This document shows positions 17,484 through 27,150 of a DNA stretch of 64,000 nt, one piece after another. The stretch comes from Pseudomonas oryzihabitans (GTDB taxonomy: Bacteria > Pseudomonadota > Gammaproteobacteria > Pseudomonadales > Pseudomonadaceae): assembly GCF_006384975.1 (NCBI RefSeq), contig NZ_CP021645.1, positions 2,508,001 through 2,572,000 on the forward strand, written 5' to 3'. The notes under the pieces were generated by a model that did not search any database, had not been told where the DNA came from, and saw only the letters and a list, made by a program, of their open reading frames with translations. Position 1 is the first letter of the stretch. Each line of letters opens with the position of its first letter. Both the position numbers and the translations under genes were made by a program.

Positions 17484-18893
17484 TTACAGCGGCTGCCCAC
17501 GCTTGCCGTGGCGGCTGACGAAGGCCTGGACGGCGGCCAGGTCGTTGGGCAGCACGGTGCAGCGCTCTTCACGCTGCAGCAGGTCGGCCAGGTGGGTCGG
17601 CAGGCTGAGGGTGGCGCCGATACCGGCCTTTTCCACCGCTTCGGGGAATTTCACCGGGTGGGCGGTACCCAGCACGACCATGGGCGTGGCCAGGCTGCGG
17701 CGGCATTCGCGAGCGGCGCGGACGCCGATGGCGGTGTGCGGATCCAGCACCTCGCCGGTCGCGGCATAGACCTCGGCGATGGTGGCGCAGGTGTCTTCGT
17801 CACTGACCGCCAGGGAGTCGAACAGCTTGCGCGCCTCGCTCCAGCGATCATCCGCCACCGACAGCTTGCCGCTGGCGCGGAAGCCGGCCATCAGCTCGGC
17901 CAGGGCCTGGCCGTCGCGACCGTGCAGGTCGAACAGCAGGCGCTCGAAGTTGGACGACACCATGATGTCCATGGACGGCGACAGCGAGGCTTCCAGCTCC
18001 TGCTTGTCGTAGCGGTTGCCGGACATGAAGCGGTGCAGGATGTCGTTGCGGTTGGTGGCCACCACCAGCTGACTTACCGGCAGGCCCATGTTGCGCGCCA
18101 GGTAGCCGGCGAAGATGTCGCCGAAGTTGCCGGTGGGCACCGAGAAGGCGATGGAGCGCGCCGGGGCGCCCAGCTGCAGGGCCGCGTGGAAGTAGTAGAC
18201 GATCTGGGCCATGATCCGTGCCCAGTTGATCGAGTTGACCGCCACCAGCGGGGTACCCTTGAGGAAACCCTGGTCGGCGAAGCTGGCCTTGACCATCTCC
18301 TGGCAGTCGTCGAAGTTGCCTTCGATGGCGATGTTGTGGATGTTGTCGCCCAGCAGCGTGGTCATCTGCCGACGCTGCACTTCCGACACCCGCTGGTGCG
18401 GATGCAGGATGAAGATGTCCACGTTCTCGCAGCGCTTGCAGCCCTCGATGGCCGCCGAACCGGTATCACCGGAGGTGGCGCCCATGATCACCACACGCTC
18501 GCCGCGCTTGGCCAGCACGTGGTCGAGCAGACGACCCAGCAGTTGCAGGGCAAAGTCCTTGAAGGCCAGGGTCGGGCCGTGGAACAGCTCCAGCACCCAT
18601 TCGTTGGCGTCCAGCTGGCGCAGCGGCGCGATCGAACTATGGGCGAAACCGGCGTAGGTCTCTTCCAGGATGGCCTTGAATTCGGCATCGGCGATGGAGC
18701 CGGCGACGAAAGGCTTCATCACCCGGAAGGCCAGCTCGTGGTAGGGCAGACCGGCCCAGGAAGCGATCTCCTCCAGGGAAAAGCGCGGCAGGTTCTCCGG
18801 CACATAGAGACCACCGTCGCTGGCGAGACCCGCCAGCAGGACTTCTTCAAAATTCAGCGCGGGCGCCTGGCCGCGGGTACTGATGTAACGCAT
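17484..18893 (-). CDS. thrC: Threonine synthase
   Basis: A 469-aa PLP enzyme converting O-phosphohomoserine to threonine. It begins MRYISTRGQAPALNFEEVLL. The PLP-lysine region is GPTLAFKDFALQLLG (about residues 103-117), and the phosphate-binding loop is GATSGDTGSAA. Length fits the long bacterial ThrC class. It follows hom with a 46-nt gap, forming the threonine branch operon hom-thrC. Confidence 0.97.
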   Translation of the reverse strand: MRYISTRGQAPALNFEEVLLAGLASDGGLYVPENLPRFSLEEIASWAGLPYHELAFRVMKPFVAGSIADAEFKAILEETYAGFAHSSIAPLRQLDANEWVLELFHGPTLAFKDFALQLLGRLLDHVLAKRGERVVIMGATSGDTGSAAIEGCKRCENVDIFILHPHQRVSEVQRRQMTTLLGDNIHNIAIEGNFDDCQEMVKASFADQGFLKGTPLVAVNSINWARIMAQIVYYFHAALQLGAPARSIAFSVPTGNFGDIFAGYLARNMGLPVSQLVVATNRNDILHRFMSGNRYDKQELEASLSPSMDIMVSSNFERLLFDLHGRDGQALAELMAGFRASGKLSVADDRWSEARKLFDSLAVSDEDTCATIAEVYAATGEVLDPHTAIGVRAARECRRSLATPMVVLGTAHPVKFPEAVEKAGIGATLSLPTHLADLLQREERCTVLPNDLAAVQAFVSRHGKRGQPL

Positions 18894-18939
18894 GACTCGA
18901 CCTCGGGAAAGACGGCGGCGCCGCGCGCCGCCAGGCTGC

Positions 18940-20244
18940 TCAGTTCAGGTGCTCGACCCGGATGCGGACCACGTCGCCGATGACATCGTCCAGGGCTTCC
19001 AGCGCGGTGATGGCCTCGACCATGTGGCGCTCGGTCACGCGGTGGGTGATGAGGATCATGGGCACCAGGCCGTCATGCTCCTCGGCTTCCTTCTGCATGA
19101 TGGACTCGATGTTGATGCCACGCGCCGAGAGGATGCTCGCCACCTGGGCCAGCACGCCCGGATGATCCTTGGCCTGGATGCGCAGATAGTAGGCGCTCTC
19201 GCAGGACTCGATCGGCAGCACCGGATGGTCGGACAGCGCATCGGGCTGGAAGGCCAGGTGCGGCACGCGATTCTCCGGATCGGAGGTCATGGCGCGGACC
19301 ACATCCACCAGGTCGGCCACCACGGCCGAAGCGGTAGGCTCGCGACCGGCACCGGCGCCGTAGAACAGCGTCGAGCCAACGGCATCGCCGTTGACCATCA
19401 CCGCGTTCATCACGCCGTTGACGTTGGCGATCAGGCGATCGGCCGGGATCAGCGTCGGGTGCACCCGCAGCTCGATGCCCTGAGCGGTGCTGCGCGCCAC
19501 ACCCAGGTGCTTGATGCGATAGCCCAGCGCCTCGGCATAGCCGACGTCGGCGGTGGTCAGGCGGGTGATGCCCTCGGTGTAGGCCTTGTCGAACTGCAGC
19601 GGGATGCCGAAGGCGATGGACGCCAGGATGGTCAGCTTGTGGGCAGCATCGATGCCTTCCACGTCGAAGGTCGGATCGGCTTCGGCATAGCCCAGTGCCT
19701 GGGCTTCGGCCAGGACGTCGGGGAAGGTACGACCCTTCTCGCGCATCTCGGACAGGATGAAGTTGCCGGTGCCATTGATGATGCCGGCCACCCAGTTGAT
19801 GCGGTTGGCCGCCAGGCCCTCGCGCAGCGCCTTGATCACCGGGATGCCGCCGGCCACCGAGGCCTCGAAGGCGACGATCACGCCCTGCTCACGCGCCTTG
19901 GCGAAGATCTCGTTGCCGTGCACGGCGATCAGCGCCTTGTTGGCGGTGACCACGTGCTTGCCGTTGGCGATGGCACGCAGCACCAGCTCGCGGGCCAGGG
20001 TGTAGCCGCCGATCAACTCGACGACCACGTCGATCTCGGGATTGTCCGCCACCGCCAGGACATCGGCGGTGATCGGCGTGCTGCCGGTATCGCAATGGGG
20101 ATTCGGCCGGCGCTGGGCGATCTGCGCCACCTCGATACCCCGCCCGGCGCGCCGGGCGATTTCCTCGGCGTTACGCTTGAGTACGTTGAAGGTCCCGCTG
20201 CCCACGGTACCCAGACCACAGATGCCTACTTTGACCGGCTTCAC
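18940..20244 (-). CDS. hom: Homoserine dehydrogenase
   Basis: A 434-aa NAD(P)H-dependent enzyme making homoserine from aspartate semialdehyde. The Rossmann motif is VGICGLGTVGSGTFNVL at the start; the catalytic region includes VAGGIPVIKALREGLAANR. The C-terminal ACT domain (about 350-430, EHDGLVPMILITHRVTE) is the usual site of threonine feedback inhibition. I chose the GTG at 20244, which gives the family length; an upstream ATG adds 14 residues of no similarity. thrC follows in the same operon. Confidence 0.96.
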   Translation of the reverse strand: MKPVKVGICGLGTVGSGTFNVLKRNAEEIARRAGRGIEVAQIAQRRPNPHCDTGSTPITADVLAVADNPEIDVVVELIGGYTLARELVLRAIANGKHVVTANKALIAVHGNEIFAKAREQGVIVAFEASVAGGIPVIKALREGLAANRINWVAGIINGTGNFILSEMREKGRTFPDVLAEAQALGYAEADPTFDVEGIDAAHKLTILASIAFGIPLQFDKAYTEGITRLTTADVGYAEALGYRIKHLGVARSTAQGIELRVHPTLIPADRLIANVNGVMNAVMVNGDAVGSTLFYGAGAGREPTASAVVADLVDVVRAMTSDPENRVPHLAFQPDALSDHPVLPIESCESAYYLRIQAKDHPGVLAQVASILSARGINIESIMQKEAEEHDGLVPMILITHRVTERHMVEAITALEALDDVIGDVVRIRVEHLN

Positions 20245-20297
20245 ACCCTTATCCCCATGTCGTGTTGCGCCGCTCCGCGGCGCCATTGAAGTCTTAG

Positions 20298-21032
20298 TTA
20301 CGGCGCCGCTTGAGCGCCGATTGCGGCTTCCGCCAACTGGTCGGCCGGCTGATAACCCGGGATCATCTGGCCATCGGCGAGGATGATCGCCGGCGTGCCT
20401 TGGATACCCATGTTCTGTCCCAGCGCGAATTGCTGGGCGACTGGATTCTTGCAGGTCTCGGACTTGACCTCACGCCCGGTGAACATCTGGTTCAGCGCCG
20501 CGGGCTTGTCCTTGGCGCACCACACCGCTTCCAACTGCTTGGAACCCGGCGAGCTCATGCCCTGGCGCGGGAAAGCCAGGTAGCGTACCTCGATGCCGCG
20601 CTTGTTCAGCTCGGGCACCTCGGCATGCAGCTTCTGGCAATAGGGGCAGGTGGTGTCGGTGAAGACGGTGATGTGCGCCTTGGTCTCGCCCTGGGCCGGA
20701 TAGATGATCATCTGGCTACGGTCGAGGCCGTTGATCTGCCGTGCCACGGCGGCGTTCTCGGCCTTCTCGGTCAGGTTGGCGGCCTTGCCGTCCTTGACCT
20801 GGTACAGATAGCCCTGCATGACGAACTGGCCATCGCCGCTGGCGTAGAGCACGCGACCGCCCTTGAGCTGGACCTGGTAGAGGCCTTCCAGCGGACTCTT
20901 AGCGATGGACTCGATGGCGAGATTGGGTTGCAGCGCGGTCAGGCTCTGGCGGATGGCCTGCTCAGGTTCGGCCTGAGCCAGTTGCACGCCGAGCCCCAGG
21001 CAAGCGGCGAACAACAGCTGAGAAATACGCAT
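20298..21032 (-). CDS. dsbC: Thiol:disulfide interchange protein DsbC
   Basis: A 244-aa periplasmic disulfide isomerase. The signal peptide is MRISQLLFAACLGLGVQLAQA (cleaved near residue 21). It is followed by the dimerisation domain (22-85) and a thioredoxin fold with active site CPYC (FTDTTCPYCQKLH). A second cysteine pair (VWCAKD and SETCKNP) is the structural disulfide. The cis-Pro loop reads GTPAII. It lies just upstream of hom on the same strand and downstream of xerD; dsbC next to xerD is a common gammaproteobacterial order. Confidence 0.96.
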   Translation of the reverse strand: MRISQLLFAACLGLGVQLAQAEPEQAIRQSLTALQPNLAIESIAKSPLEGLYQVQLKGGRVLYASGDGQFVMQGYLYQVKDGKAANLTEKAENAAVARQINGLDRSQMIIYPAQGETKAHITVFTDTTCPYCQKLHAEVPELNKRGIEVRYLAFPRQGMSSPGSKQLEAVWCAKDKPAALNQMFTGREVKSETCKNPVAQQFALGQNMGIQGTPAIILADGQMIPGYQPADQLAEAAIGAQAAP

Positions 21033-21094
21033 GTTTGACTCCTATTGAGACGCCGGCAAGCCTACCACAGACGTACCGGCTACGGCGGTCCACC

Positions 21095-21985
21095 CTAGCC
21101 GCGCGGATGGTGCTGGGCGTGCAGTTGTTGCAGGCGCACCCGGGCGACATGGGTGTAGATCTGGGTGGTGGAGAGACTGGTATGGCCGAGCAGCATCTGC
21201 ACCGTACGCAGGTCGGCGCCGTGGTTGAGCAGATGGGTGGCGAAGGCGTGCCTCAGGGTATGCGGCGACAGCGAGGTGCGGATGCCGGCCACCTGGGCGT
21301 GCAGCTTGATACGGTGCCAAAAGGTCTGCCGGGTCATGACCGTGCCCCTCTGACTGGGAAAGAGGACGTCGCCGGGCTGACCACCCAGCAGCAGCGGTCG
21401 CGCCGTCTTGAGATAGTCCTCCAGCCAGGCGATGGCCTCCTCGCCCAGGGGAATCAGCCGCTCCTTGCTGCCCTTGCCGAATACCCGCAGCGACCCCTCG
21501 CGCAGATTGACCTCGTCCAAGGTCAGGCTGACCAGCTCGGTCACCCGCAGGCCGGTGGCATAGAGCACCTCGAGCATGGTGCGATCACGCAGGCCGAGGG
21601 TGTCCTCGGTATCGGGCGCGGCCAGCAGGGCTTCCACGTCCGCTTCGGACAGGCTCTTGGGCAGGGGGGCGCCCAGCTGCGGCATGCTCACCAGCAGCGT
21701 AGGATCCTCGGCGATGCGGTTCTCGCGCACGGCGTATTTATAGAAGCTGCGCAGACCGGAGAGAAAGCGCGCAGTGGAACGTGCCTGGTAGCCTTCGCTC
21801 AGCCGCCAGCCGAGATGATCGAGCACGGCGTCGCGGCCGACCGTCTCCAGGGTCAGGCCCCTAGCCTCCAGCCAGCGGGCGAAGGCTAGCAGGTCGGTCC
21901 GGTAGGCGCTGCGGGTATGGGGCGACAGGCCCTTTTCCAGCCACAGGGCGTCGAGGAATTCCTCGATCAGCCGTTCGCTGCTCAC
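21095..21985 (-). CDS. xerD: Site-specific tyrosine recombinase XerD
   Basis: A 296-aa recombinase that, with XerC and FtsK, resolves chromosome dimers at dif. The N-terminal SAM-like domain (1-100) is followed by the catalytic domain with the RKHRHY residues: ATGLRVTELV (Arg), FGKGSKER (Lys), LSPHTLRHAFATHLL (His, Arg), and LLGHTSLSTTQIYTHV (His and nucleophilic Tyr). It starts at GTG, which overlaps the thioesterase stop (GTGA), so the two are probably translated together. Confidence 0.96.
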   Translation of the reverse strand: MSSERLIEEFLDALWLEKGLSPHTRSAYRTDLLAFARWLEARGLTLETVGRDAVLDHLGWRLSEGYQARSTARFLSGLRSFYKYAVRENRIAEDPTLLVSMPQLGAPLPKSLSEADVEALLAAPDTEDTLGLRDRTMLEVLYATGLRVTELVSLTLDEVNLREGSLRVFGKGSKERLIPLGEEAIAWLEDYLKTARPLLLGGQPGDVLFPSQRGTVMTRQTFWHRIKLHAQVAGIRTSLSPHTLRHAFATHLLNHGADLRTVQMLLGHTSLSTTQIYTHVARVRLQQLHAQHHPRG

Positions 21986-22395
21986 GCGGCGAATCCAGGC
22001 AGGACCGGCGTTGGCTTGCCCGCCTCATCGACGGCAACGAAGCTGAAGGCGCCATTGATGGCGCGCTCGCGCCCTTCCGCCAGCATGCCCTCGACGAATA
22101 CCTCGACCTGCACCTTGAGGCTAGTGTTGCCGACCTTCACCACCCGCCCGATCAGCTCGACGATGGAACCGGCAGGAATGGGATGGTTGAAATCGATGCG
22201 ATCGGTGGAGACCGTTACCAGCTTCTTGCGGCAGAATCGCGTCGCCGTGATGAAGGACACCTCGTCCATCCAGGCCAGGGCGGTGCCGCCGAACAGGGTG
22301 TCGTGGTGATTGGTGGTGGGCGGGAACACCGCCTTGGCCACTCGGGTTTCCGCCAACGCGGTACGCCGTTGGATTTCCGCTTCGCGGGTCGTCAT
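21982..22395 (-). CDS. YciA-like acyl-CoA thioesterase (hotdog fold)
   Basis: A 137-aa hotdog-fold thioesterase. The motif HHDTLFGGTALAWMDEV (residues 30-46) holds the conserved Gly-rich helix start and the catalytic Asp. FNHPIPAGSIVELIGRV and VEVFVEGM follow the family pattern. It hydrolyses acyl-CoAs to CoA and free acid in the cytoplasm; chain-length preference cannot be read from sequence. It overlaps xerD by 4 nt and is separated from rplS by a strong terminator. Confidence 0.9.
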   Translation of the reverse strand: MTTREAEIQRRTALAETRVAKAVFPPTTNHHDTLFGGTALAWMDEVSFITATRFCRKKLVTVSTDRIDFNHPIPAGSIVELIGRVVKVGNTSLKVQVEVFVEGMLAEGRERAINGAFSFVAVDEAGKPTPVLPGFAA

Positions 22396-22425
22396 GCCTT
22401 ACCTTTACCTCGAACCTCAGAAACG

Positions 22426-22451
22426 AAAAAAGCAGCCGAAGCTGCTTTTTT
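22426..22451 (-). terminator. Intrinsic terminator of the rpsP-rimM-trmD-rplS operon
   Basis: AAAAAAGCAGC and GCTGCTTTTTT form an 11-bp stem with a 4-nt loop, with A-run and T-run on each side, so it is effectively bidirectional. It is 15 nt after the rplS stop. Confidence 0.92.
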
Positions 22452-22466
22452 CTGGTCACGCCGCGA

Positions 22467-22817
22467 TCAGGAAAGCTTTTCCTTGATGCGGGCAGCCTTG
22501 CCGGACAGCTCGCGCAGGTAGTACAGCTTGGCCTTACGCACGTCGCCGCGACGCTTGACGCTCAGGCTGTCGACCAGCGGGCTGTAGGTCTGGAAGGTAC
22601 GCTCGACGCCAACACCGTTGGAGATCTTGCGCACGGTGAAGGCGCTGTTCAGGCCGCGGTTACGCTTGCCGATCACCACGCCTTCGAAGGCCTGCAGACG
22701 CTGACGGTCGCCTTCCTTCACCTTCACCTGGACAATCACGGTGTCGCCGGGGGCGAACGCCGGGATTTCTTTGTTCATCTGCTCAGCTTCGATCTGGGCA
22801 ATGATTTTGTTGGTCAT
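22467..22817 (-). CDS. rplS: 50S ribosomal protein L19
   Basis: A 116-aa L19 protein ([60 protein letters not shown]), located at the 30S-50S interface. It is the last gene of rpsP-rimM-trmD-rplS, 42 nt after trmD, and is followed by the operon terminator. Confidence 0.98.
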   Translation of the reverse strand: MTNKIIAQIEAEQMNKEIPAFAPGDTVIVQVKVKEGDRQRLQAFEGVVIGKRNRGLNSAFTVRKISNGVGVERTFQTYSPLVDSLSVKRRGDVRKAKLYYLRELSGKAARIKEKLS

Positions 22818-22859
22818 GTCACTCTGCTCCTAAGACAGGCCGCGGCCCGCCATCGATAC

Positions 22860-23600
22860 CTAACTATCGTTCCGCTGACGAAGATATTCCGCCAACAGGT
22901 TCTGCTCTTCTCCAGAAAGCGAGCGGCCATCCAGAAGATCGGCGCGTCGCTCCGCAGTACGTCCCAGGGACTGCTGCAGGCGCCAGCGCCGGATATGCTC
23001 GTGGTTACCACTGAGCAACACATCGGGTACGCGACGTCCCTCGTACACCTCGGGTCGGGTGTAGTGCGGGCAATCTAGCAGACCGTCGGTGAACGAGTCC
23101 TGCTCGGCGGAATCCACATGCCCCAAGGCTCCGGGCAGCAGTCGCGTCACCCCATCGATCAGCACCATGGCCGGCAATTCACCGCCGGACAGCACATAGT
23201 CGCCAATCGACCATTCCTCATCCACGTGCGTCTCGATGAAACGCTCGTCGATGCCTTCGTAACGCCCGGCGATGAGGATCAGATGTTCCTCTTGCGCCAG
23301 TTCCCGTACCGCCGCCTGGTCGAGCTTGCGACCCTGGGGGGACAGGTAGATCACCTTCGCCGCCGCCGATTCACCCTTGGCATCGGCCAGGGCACGCTCC
23401 AGCGGCTGGATCTTCATGACCATGCCGGGACCGCCGCCAAAGGGCCGGTCGTCCACGGTCTGGTGGCGATCCTCGGTATAGCTGCGCGGGTTGTAGCAGG
23501 TCAGCTCCAGGAGCCCCTGCTTCATCGCGCGACCGCTCACGCCATAGGCGCTCACGGCCTCGAACATCTCGGGAAAGATGCTGATGACATCGATACGCAT
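22860..23600 (-). CDS. trmD: tRNA (guanine37-N1)-methyltransferase
   Basis: A 246-aa SPOUT-fold methylase that modifies G37 of tRNAs reading CNN codons and prevents +1 slippage. Starts [20 protein letters not shown]. The trefoil-knot AdoMet site contains [23 protein letters not shown] and [18 protein letters not shown]. It is 3 nt downstream of rimM in the S16 operon. Confidence 0.98.
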   Translation of the reverse strand: MRIDVISIFPEMFEAVSAYGVSGRAMKQGLLELTCYNPRSYTEDRHQTVDDRPFGGGPGMVMKIQPLERALADAKGESAAAKVIYLSPQGRKLDQAAVRELAQEEHLILIAGRYEGIDERFIETHVDEEWSIGDYVLSGGELPAMVLIDGVTRLLPGALGHVDSAEQDSFTDGLLDCPHYTRPEVYEGRRVPDVLLSGNHEHIRRWRLQQSLGRTAERRADLLDGRSLSGEEQNLLAEYLRQRNDS

Positions 23601-23603
23601 GGA

Positions 23604-24140
23604 TTAGAAATCCGCGTCCCAGTCGACCTGCATCTCACCCTTGGCCAGATCGACCGCCAGTACGTACTGGTCGGGCAGATAAGGCAGCAGACGCTCACGA
23701 TCGTCGAGGCTGCCAGCACAGGGCTTGACCACCATGACGTCGTTGGCCCCGGTCTCCAGCAGATGATCCACCACGCCCAGCCACTGGCCTTCGCGATTGA
23801 TCACCTTGAGACCTTCCAACTGATGCCAGTAATAGTCACCGGCGCCCAGCTGGGGCAATTCACTGCGCGGCACGCAGATCTCGAAGCCGGCCAACAGACG
23901 GGCCTCTTCGCGATCATCCAGGCCCTGCAGACGTACCGTCAGGACCTTGCCGTGCAATCGTCCGCCGAGCACCTTGACCTGCCGGGTCTCGCCATCGCGC
24001 CTTAGCGTCCAGGTCCGATAGTCCAGCAGATTGTCGAGCGGATCGGTGAACGAGTAGATCTTGAGCTCACCCCGTACGCCAAAGACCGAAACAATCTTGC
24101 CCAGGACCACCAGGTCGGGGGCGGAGGTCGGCGTACTCAT
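23604..24140 (-). CDS. rimM: Ribosome maturation factor RimM
   Basis: A 178-aa 16S rRNA processing factor that binds S19 during 30S assembly. The N-terminal RimM domain (VVLGKIVSVFGVRGELKIYS, residues 10-30) is followed by a PRC-barrel domain (YYWHQLEGLKVINREGQWLG and LPYLPDQYVLAVDL). I start it at ATG 24140, 5 nt after the rpsP stop; the longer open frame upstream overlaps rpsP. Confidence 0.97.
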   Translation of the reverse strand: MSTPTSAPDLVVLGKIVSVFGVRGELKIYSFTDPLDNLLDYRTWTLRRDGETRQVKVLGGRLHGKVLTVRLQGLDDREEARLLAGFEICVPRSELPQLGAGDYYWHQLEGLKVINREGQWLGVVDHLLETGANDVMVVKPCAGSLDDRERLLPYLPDQYVLAVDLAKGEMQVDWDADF

Positions 24141-24145
24141 GGTCT

Positions 24146-24394
24146 TCAGGCGGTAGCCTGAGCGCTCTTGAGCAGCTGAGCGACGCGCTCGGACGGCTGA
24201 GCGCCCTGAGCCAGCCAGTAGTTGGCACGCTCTTGGTCTACCGACAGACGGACTTCGGCGCCGCTGGCGATCGGGTTGAAGAAACCGATGCGCTCGACGA
24301 AGCGACCATCGCGCGCATTGCGGCTGTTGGTCACGGTCAGGTGGTAGAAGGGGCGCTTCTTGGAGCCGCCACGGGCTAGACGGATGGTTACCAT
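24146..24394 (-). CDS. rpsP: 30S ribosomal protein S16
   Basis: An 82-aa S16 protein ([31 protein letters not shown]), essential for 30S assembly. It is the first gene of the operon. The leader upstream contains a near-consensus sigma-70 promoter. Its start was set at the canonical [10 protein letters not shown]. Confidence 0.98.
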   Translation of the reverse strand: MVTIRLARGGSKKRPFYHLTVTNSRNARDGRFVERIGFFNPIASGAEVRLSVDQERANYWLAQGAQPSERVAQLLKSAQATA

Positions 24395-24464
24395 TGAACT
24401 TCGTTCCTGTAGTCGGTGCTTGAAACAGTGGGCACGCTGGGCCACATGGCCCGAAAGGCCGCAT

Positions 24465-24493
24465 ATTCTAAGGGCTGTTACCCCATTTGCCAA
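24465..24493 (-). promoter_or_regulatory. Sigma-70-type promoter of the rpsP operon
   Basis: On the minus strand, TTGGCA (24493-24488) and TAGAAT (24470-24465) are separated by exactly 17 bp, about 70 nt before the rpsP ATG. This is close to consensus and correctly placed for a strong ribosomal-protein promoter. Confidence 0.75.
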
Positions 24494-24644
24494 TGGCTTT
24501 CAACGAAGCTGCCGGCAATGGGATGAGACGAAGATCTGCGAGGAGAAGCCACGGCGCTCGCGAAGGCGCACCAGCACTGGCGGCGACACCTCTTGCAGAG
24601 CCGTTTCCGGCGCCGACCGTCTGGCGACGGGCGGCACCCGGAGA

Positions 24645-26024
24645 TCACATCTTGGGCATGCCGCCGCCGGGGAACATGCTGCCCATGCCCCGCATCATCT
24701 TGGCCATGCCGCCCTTGGCGGTGACCTTCTTCATCATCTTCTGCATCTGCTTGTGCTGCTTGATGAGGCGACCGACATCCTGCACCTGGGTGCCGGAGCC
24801 GAGGGCGATACGCTTCTTGCGCGAGCCGCTGATCATCTCCGGATCGCGGCGCTCGGCCGGGGTCATGGAGTCGATGATGGCTTCCATCTGCTTGAAGTGC
24901 TTCTCGGCCGCGCCCTGGGCGTTGCCCATCTGCTGGATGTTCATGCCGCCCATCATGGTCGGCAGCTTGTCCATCAAGGAGCCCAGGCCGCCCATGTTCT
25001 TCATCTGGCGCAGCTGGTCGCGGAAGTCTTCGAGATCGAAGCCCTTGCCCTTCTTGAGCTTCTTGGCCAGCTTGTCGGCCTTCTCGCGATCCAGGGTCTG
25101 TTCGGCCTGCTCGATCAGCGAGAGGACATCGCCCATGCCGAGGATGCGCGAGGCGACACGATCCGGGTGGAAGGGATCGAGGGCCTCGCTCTTCTCGCCC
25201 ATGCCGATGAACTTGATCGGCTTGCCGGTGATATGGCGCACCGACAGGGCGGCACCACCGCGGGCGTCACCGTCGACCTTGGTCAGGATCACACCGGTGA
25301 GCGGCAGGGCATCGTTGAACGCCTTGGCGGTGTTGGCGGCATCCTGACCGGTCATGGCGTCGACCACGAACAGGGTCTCGGCCGGCTTGGTGGCGGCATG
25401 GACCTGCTGGATCTCGTCCATCATCTCGCTGTCGACGTGCAGACGACCGGCGGTGTCGACGATGACCACGTCGATGAACTTGAGCTTGGCCTCGCGAATG
25501 GCGGCCTGGGCGATGTCCACCGGCTTCTGGCTGAGGTCGGAAGGGAAGAAGGTGACGCCCACCTCCCCCGCCAGGGTTTCCAGCTGCTTGATGGCGGCCG
25601 GACGGTAGACGTCGGCGGAGACGACCATGACGGTCTTCTTCTTGCGCTCCTTGAGGAAGCGCGCCAGCTTGCCGGCGGTGGTGGTCTTGCCCGCCCCCTG
25701 CAGGCCGGCCATGAGGATCACCGCGGGCGGCGCCACGTTGAGCGCCAGGTCTTCATTGGCCGCGCCCATGATGGCTTCGAGTTCGGCGCGGACGATCTTC
25801 ACGAAGGCCTGCCCCGGGGTCAGGCTCTTGGACACCTCGGTGCCGACTGCGCGCTCCTTGACCCGGTTGACGAACTCCTTGACCACCGGCAAGGCCACGT
25901 CCGCCTCGAGCAGCGCCATGCGCACCTCGCGCAGGGTGTCCTTGATGTTGTCTTCGGTGAGCTTGGCCTTGCCGGTAATGTGGCGCAGGCTTTGTGACAG
26001 GCGGTCTGTGAGATTCTCGAACAT
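24645..26024 (-). CDS. ffh: Signal recognition particle protein Ffh
   Basis: A 459-aa SRP54 GTPase that, with 4.5S RNA and FtsY, targets nascent membrane proteins. N domain (MFENLTDRLSQSLRHITGKA); G domain with P-loop GLQGAGKTTTAGKLA, DTAGRLHVD and TKVDGDARGGAA; then a Met-rich M domain ending MKKVTAKGGMAKMMRGMGSM. The start at 26024 is the standard MFENLT start; the upstream extension has no similarity. A 250-nt gap separates it from the rpsP promoter region, and ypjD diverges from it. Confidence 0.98.
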   Translation of the reverse strand: MFENLTDRLSQSLRHITGKAKLTEDNIKDTLREVRMALLEADVALPVVKEFVNRVKERAVGTEVSKSLTPGQAFVKIVRAELEAIMGAANEDLALNVAPPAVILMAGLQGAGKTTTAGKLARFLKERKKKTVMVVSADVYRPAAIKQLETLAGEVGVTFFPSDLSQKPVDIAQAAIREAKLKFIDVVIVDTAGRLHVDSEMMDEIQQVHAATKPAETLFVVDAMTGQDAANTAKAFNDALPLTGVILTKVDGDARGGAALSVRHITGKPIKFIGMGEKSEALDPFHPDRVASRILGMGDVLSLIEQAEQTLDREKADKLAKKLKKGKGFDLEDFRDQLRQMKNMGGLGSLMDKLPTMMGGMNIQQMGNAQGAAEKHFKQMEAIIDSMTPAERRDPEMISGSRKKRIALGSGTQVQDVGRLIKQHKQMQKMMKKVTAKGGMAKMMRGMGSMFPGGGMPKM

Positions 26025-26160
26025 GCGGACATCCAGGGCAGAAACGGCGGCTGACCGCCGAGTATAGCGAAGACCGCCAGGCCAGGGTATCCGCCAGGCT
26101 TTCTGTGCCGGCCGGTCTGTGCCACACTCGCCTGCTTTCCGCTCTGCTGAAACCGGACTC

Positions 26161-26961
26161 ATGCACGCCCTGCTGCCCACCCTCCTGGCCGCCGTCCTGT
26201 ACCTCGCCGCGACCCTCTACCAGGGCAGTTGCCTGCTGCGCAAAAGGCCTTCGAGCAAGCCCCTGGTCCTGGGTGCCGGCGTGCTGGCGCTGTTGCCCCA
26301 TGCGCTGGCGGTCTATCTGCAGATGACCCTCGAGCCGACCCTGAGCCTGGATTTCTTCGACGCCTCCAGCCTGATCGCGGCGACCGCCATCGCGCTGATG
26401 CTGATCGGCTGCCTGCGTATGCCGCTGCAGCCGCTGCTGGTGCTGGTCTATCCCCTCGGCGCGGTGACCGCGCTGCTGGCCGAATTCGTGCCGCCCGGCA
26501 CGGTGGCGCCGCTGGACGTCTCGCCCAGGATCGTGGTGCATGTGCTGCTGTCGATCGTCGCCTACGGCCTCTTCACCCTGGCGGCGCTGCAGTCCTGCCT
26601 GGTCCTGTTGCAGAACCATCAACTCAAGAACAAGCACCCCTCGGGACTGATCCGCAGCTTCCCGCCGCTGCAGACCATGGAAAGCCTGCTGTTCGGCTTT
26701 CTCTGGGCCGGCTGGGTGGTGCTATCGCTGGCGCTGATCTCCGGCTGGTTCTTCGTCGAGGACATGTTCGCCCAGCACCTGATCCACAAGACGGTGCTCT
26801 CCTGCATCGCCTGGGTGGTGTTCGGTATCCTGCTGTGGGGCCGCCATCGCCTGGGCTGGCGCGGTCATAGAGCGATCCGCTGGACGCTACTGGGCTTCAT
26901 CCTGCTGATGCTGGCTTATTTCGGCAGCAAGCTGGTGCGGGAATTCATCCTGCATCGTTGA
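26161..26961 (+). CDS. ypjD: CcsA/YpjD-family inner membrane protein
   Basis: A 266-aa membrane protein with about eight hydrophobic segments, starting MHALLPTLLAAVLYLAATLY. The C-terminal part (SGWFFVEDMFAQHLIHKTVL, then FGILLWGRHRLGWRGHRAIR) matches the cytochrome c assembly (CcsA/ResC-like) family, which handles haem; E. coli YpjD is the closest name. It is divergent from ffh, a conserved arrangement in Pseudomonas. The role in haem handling is inferred from family only. Confidence 0.88.
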   Translation: MHALLPTLLAAVLYLAATLYQGSCLLRKRPSSKPLVLGAGVLALLPHALAVYLQMTLEPTLSLDFFDASSLIAATAIALMLIGCLRMPLQPLLVLVYPLGAVTALLAEFVPPGTVAPLDVSPRIVVHVLLSIVAYGLFTLAALQSCLVLLQNHQLKNKHPSGLIRSFPPLQTMESLLFGFLWAGWVVLSLALISGWFFVEDMFAQHLIHKTVLSCIAWVVFGILLWGRHRLGWRGHRAIRWTLLGFILLMLAYFGSKLVREFILHR

Positions 26962-27150
26962 CAGCCGTCCTTCCGCTACCCGCATAATCGGACGACCGAC
27001 CCACGTTCGGCGCGCTCCGGCCAACAGCCGCTTCGCGCCAGGCACGTCATAATCAGGTCGTCCCGCCCGTCCCCATCCTCGGACAGTCGCTGCCCCATCG
27101 GGCCGCTCCGGCAGACGCCTCCTACAAGAACGACTGCCCGGTACCTCTGC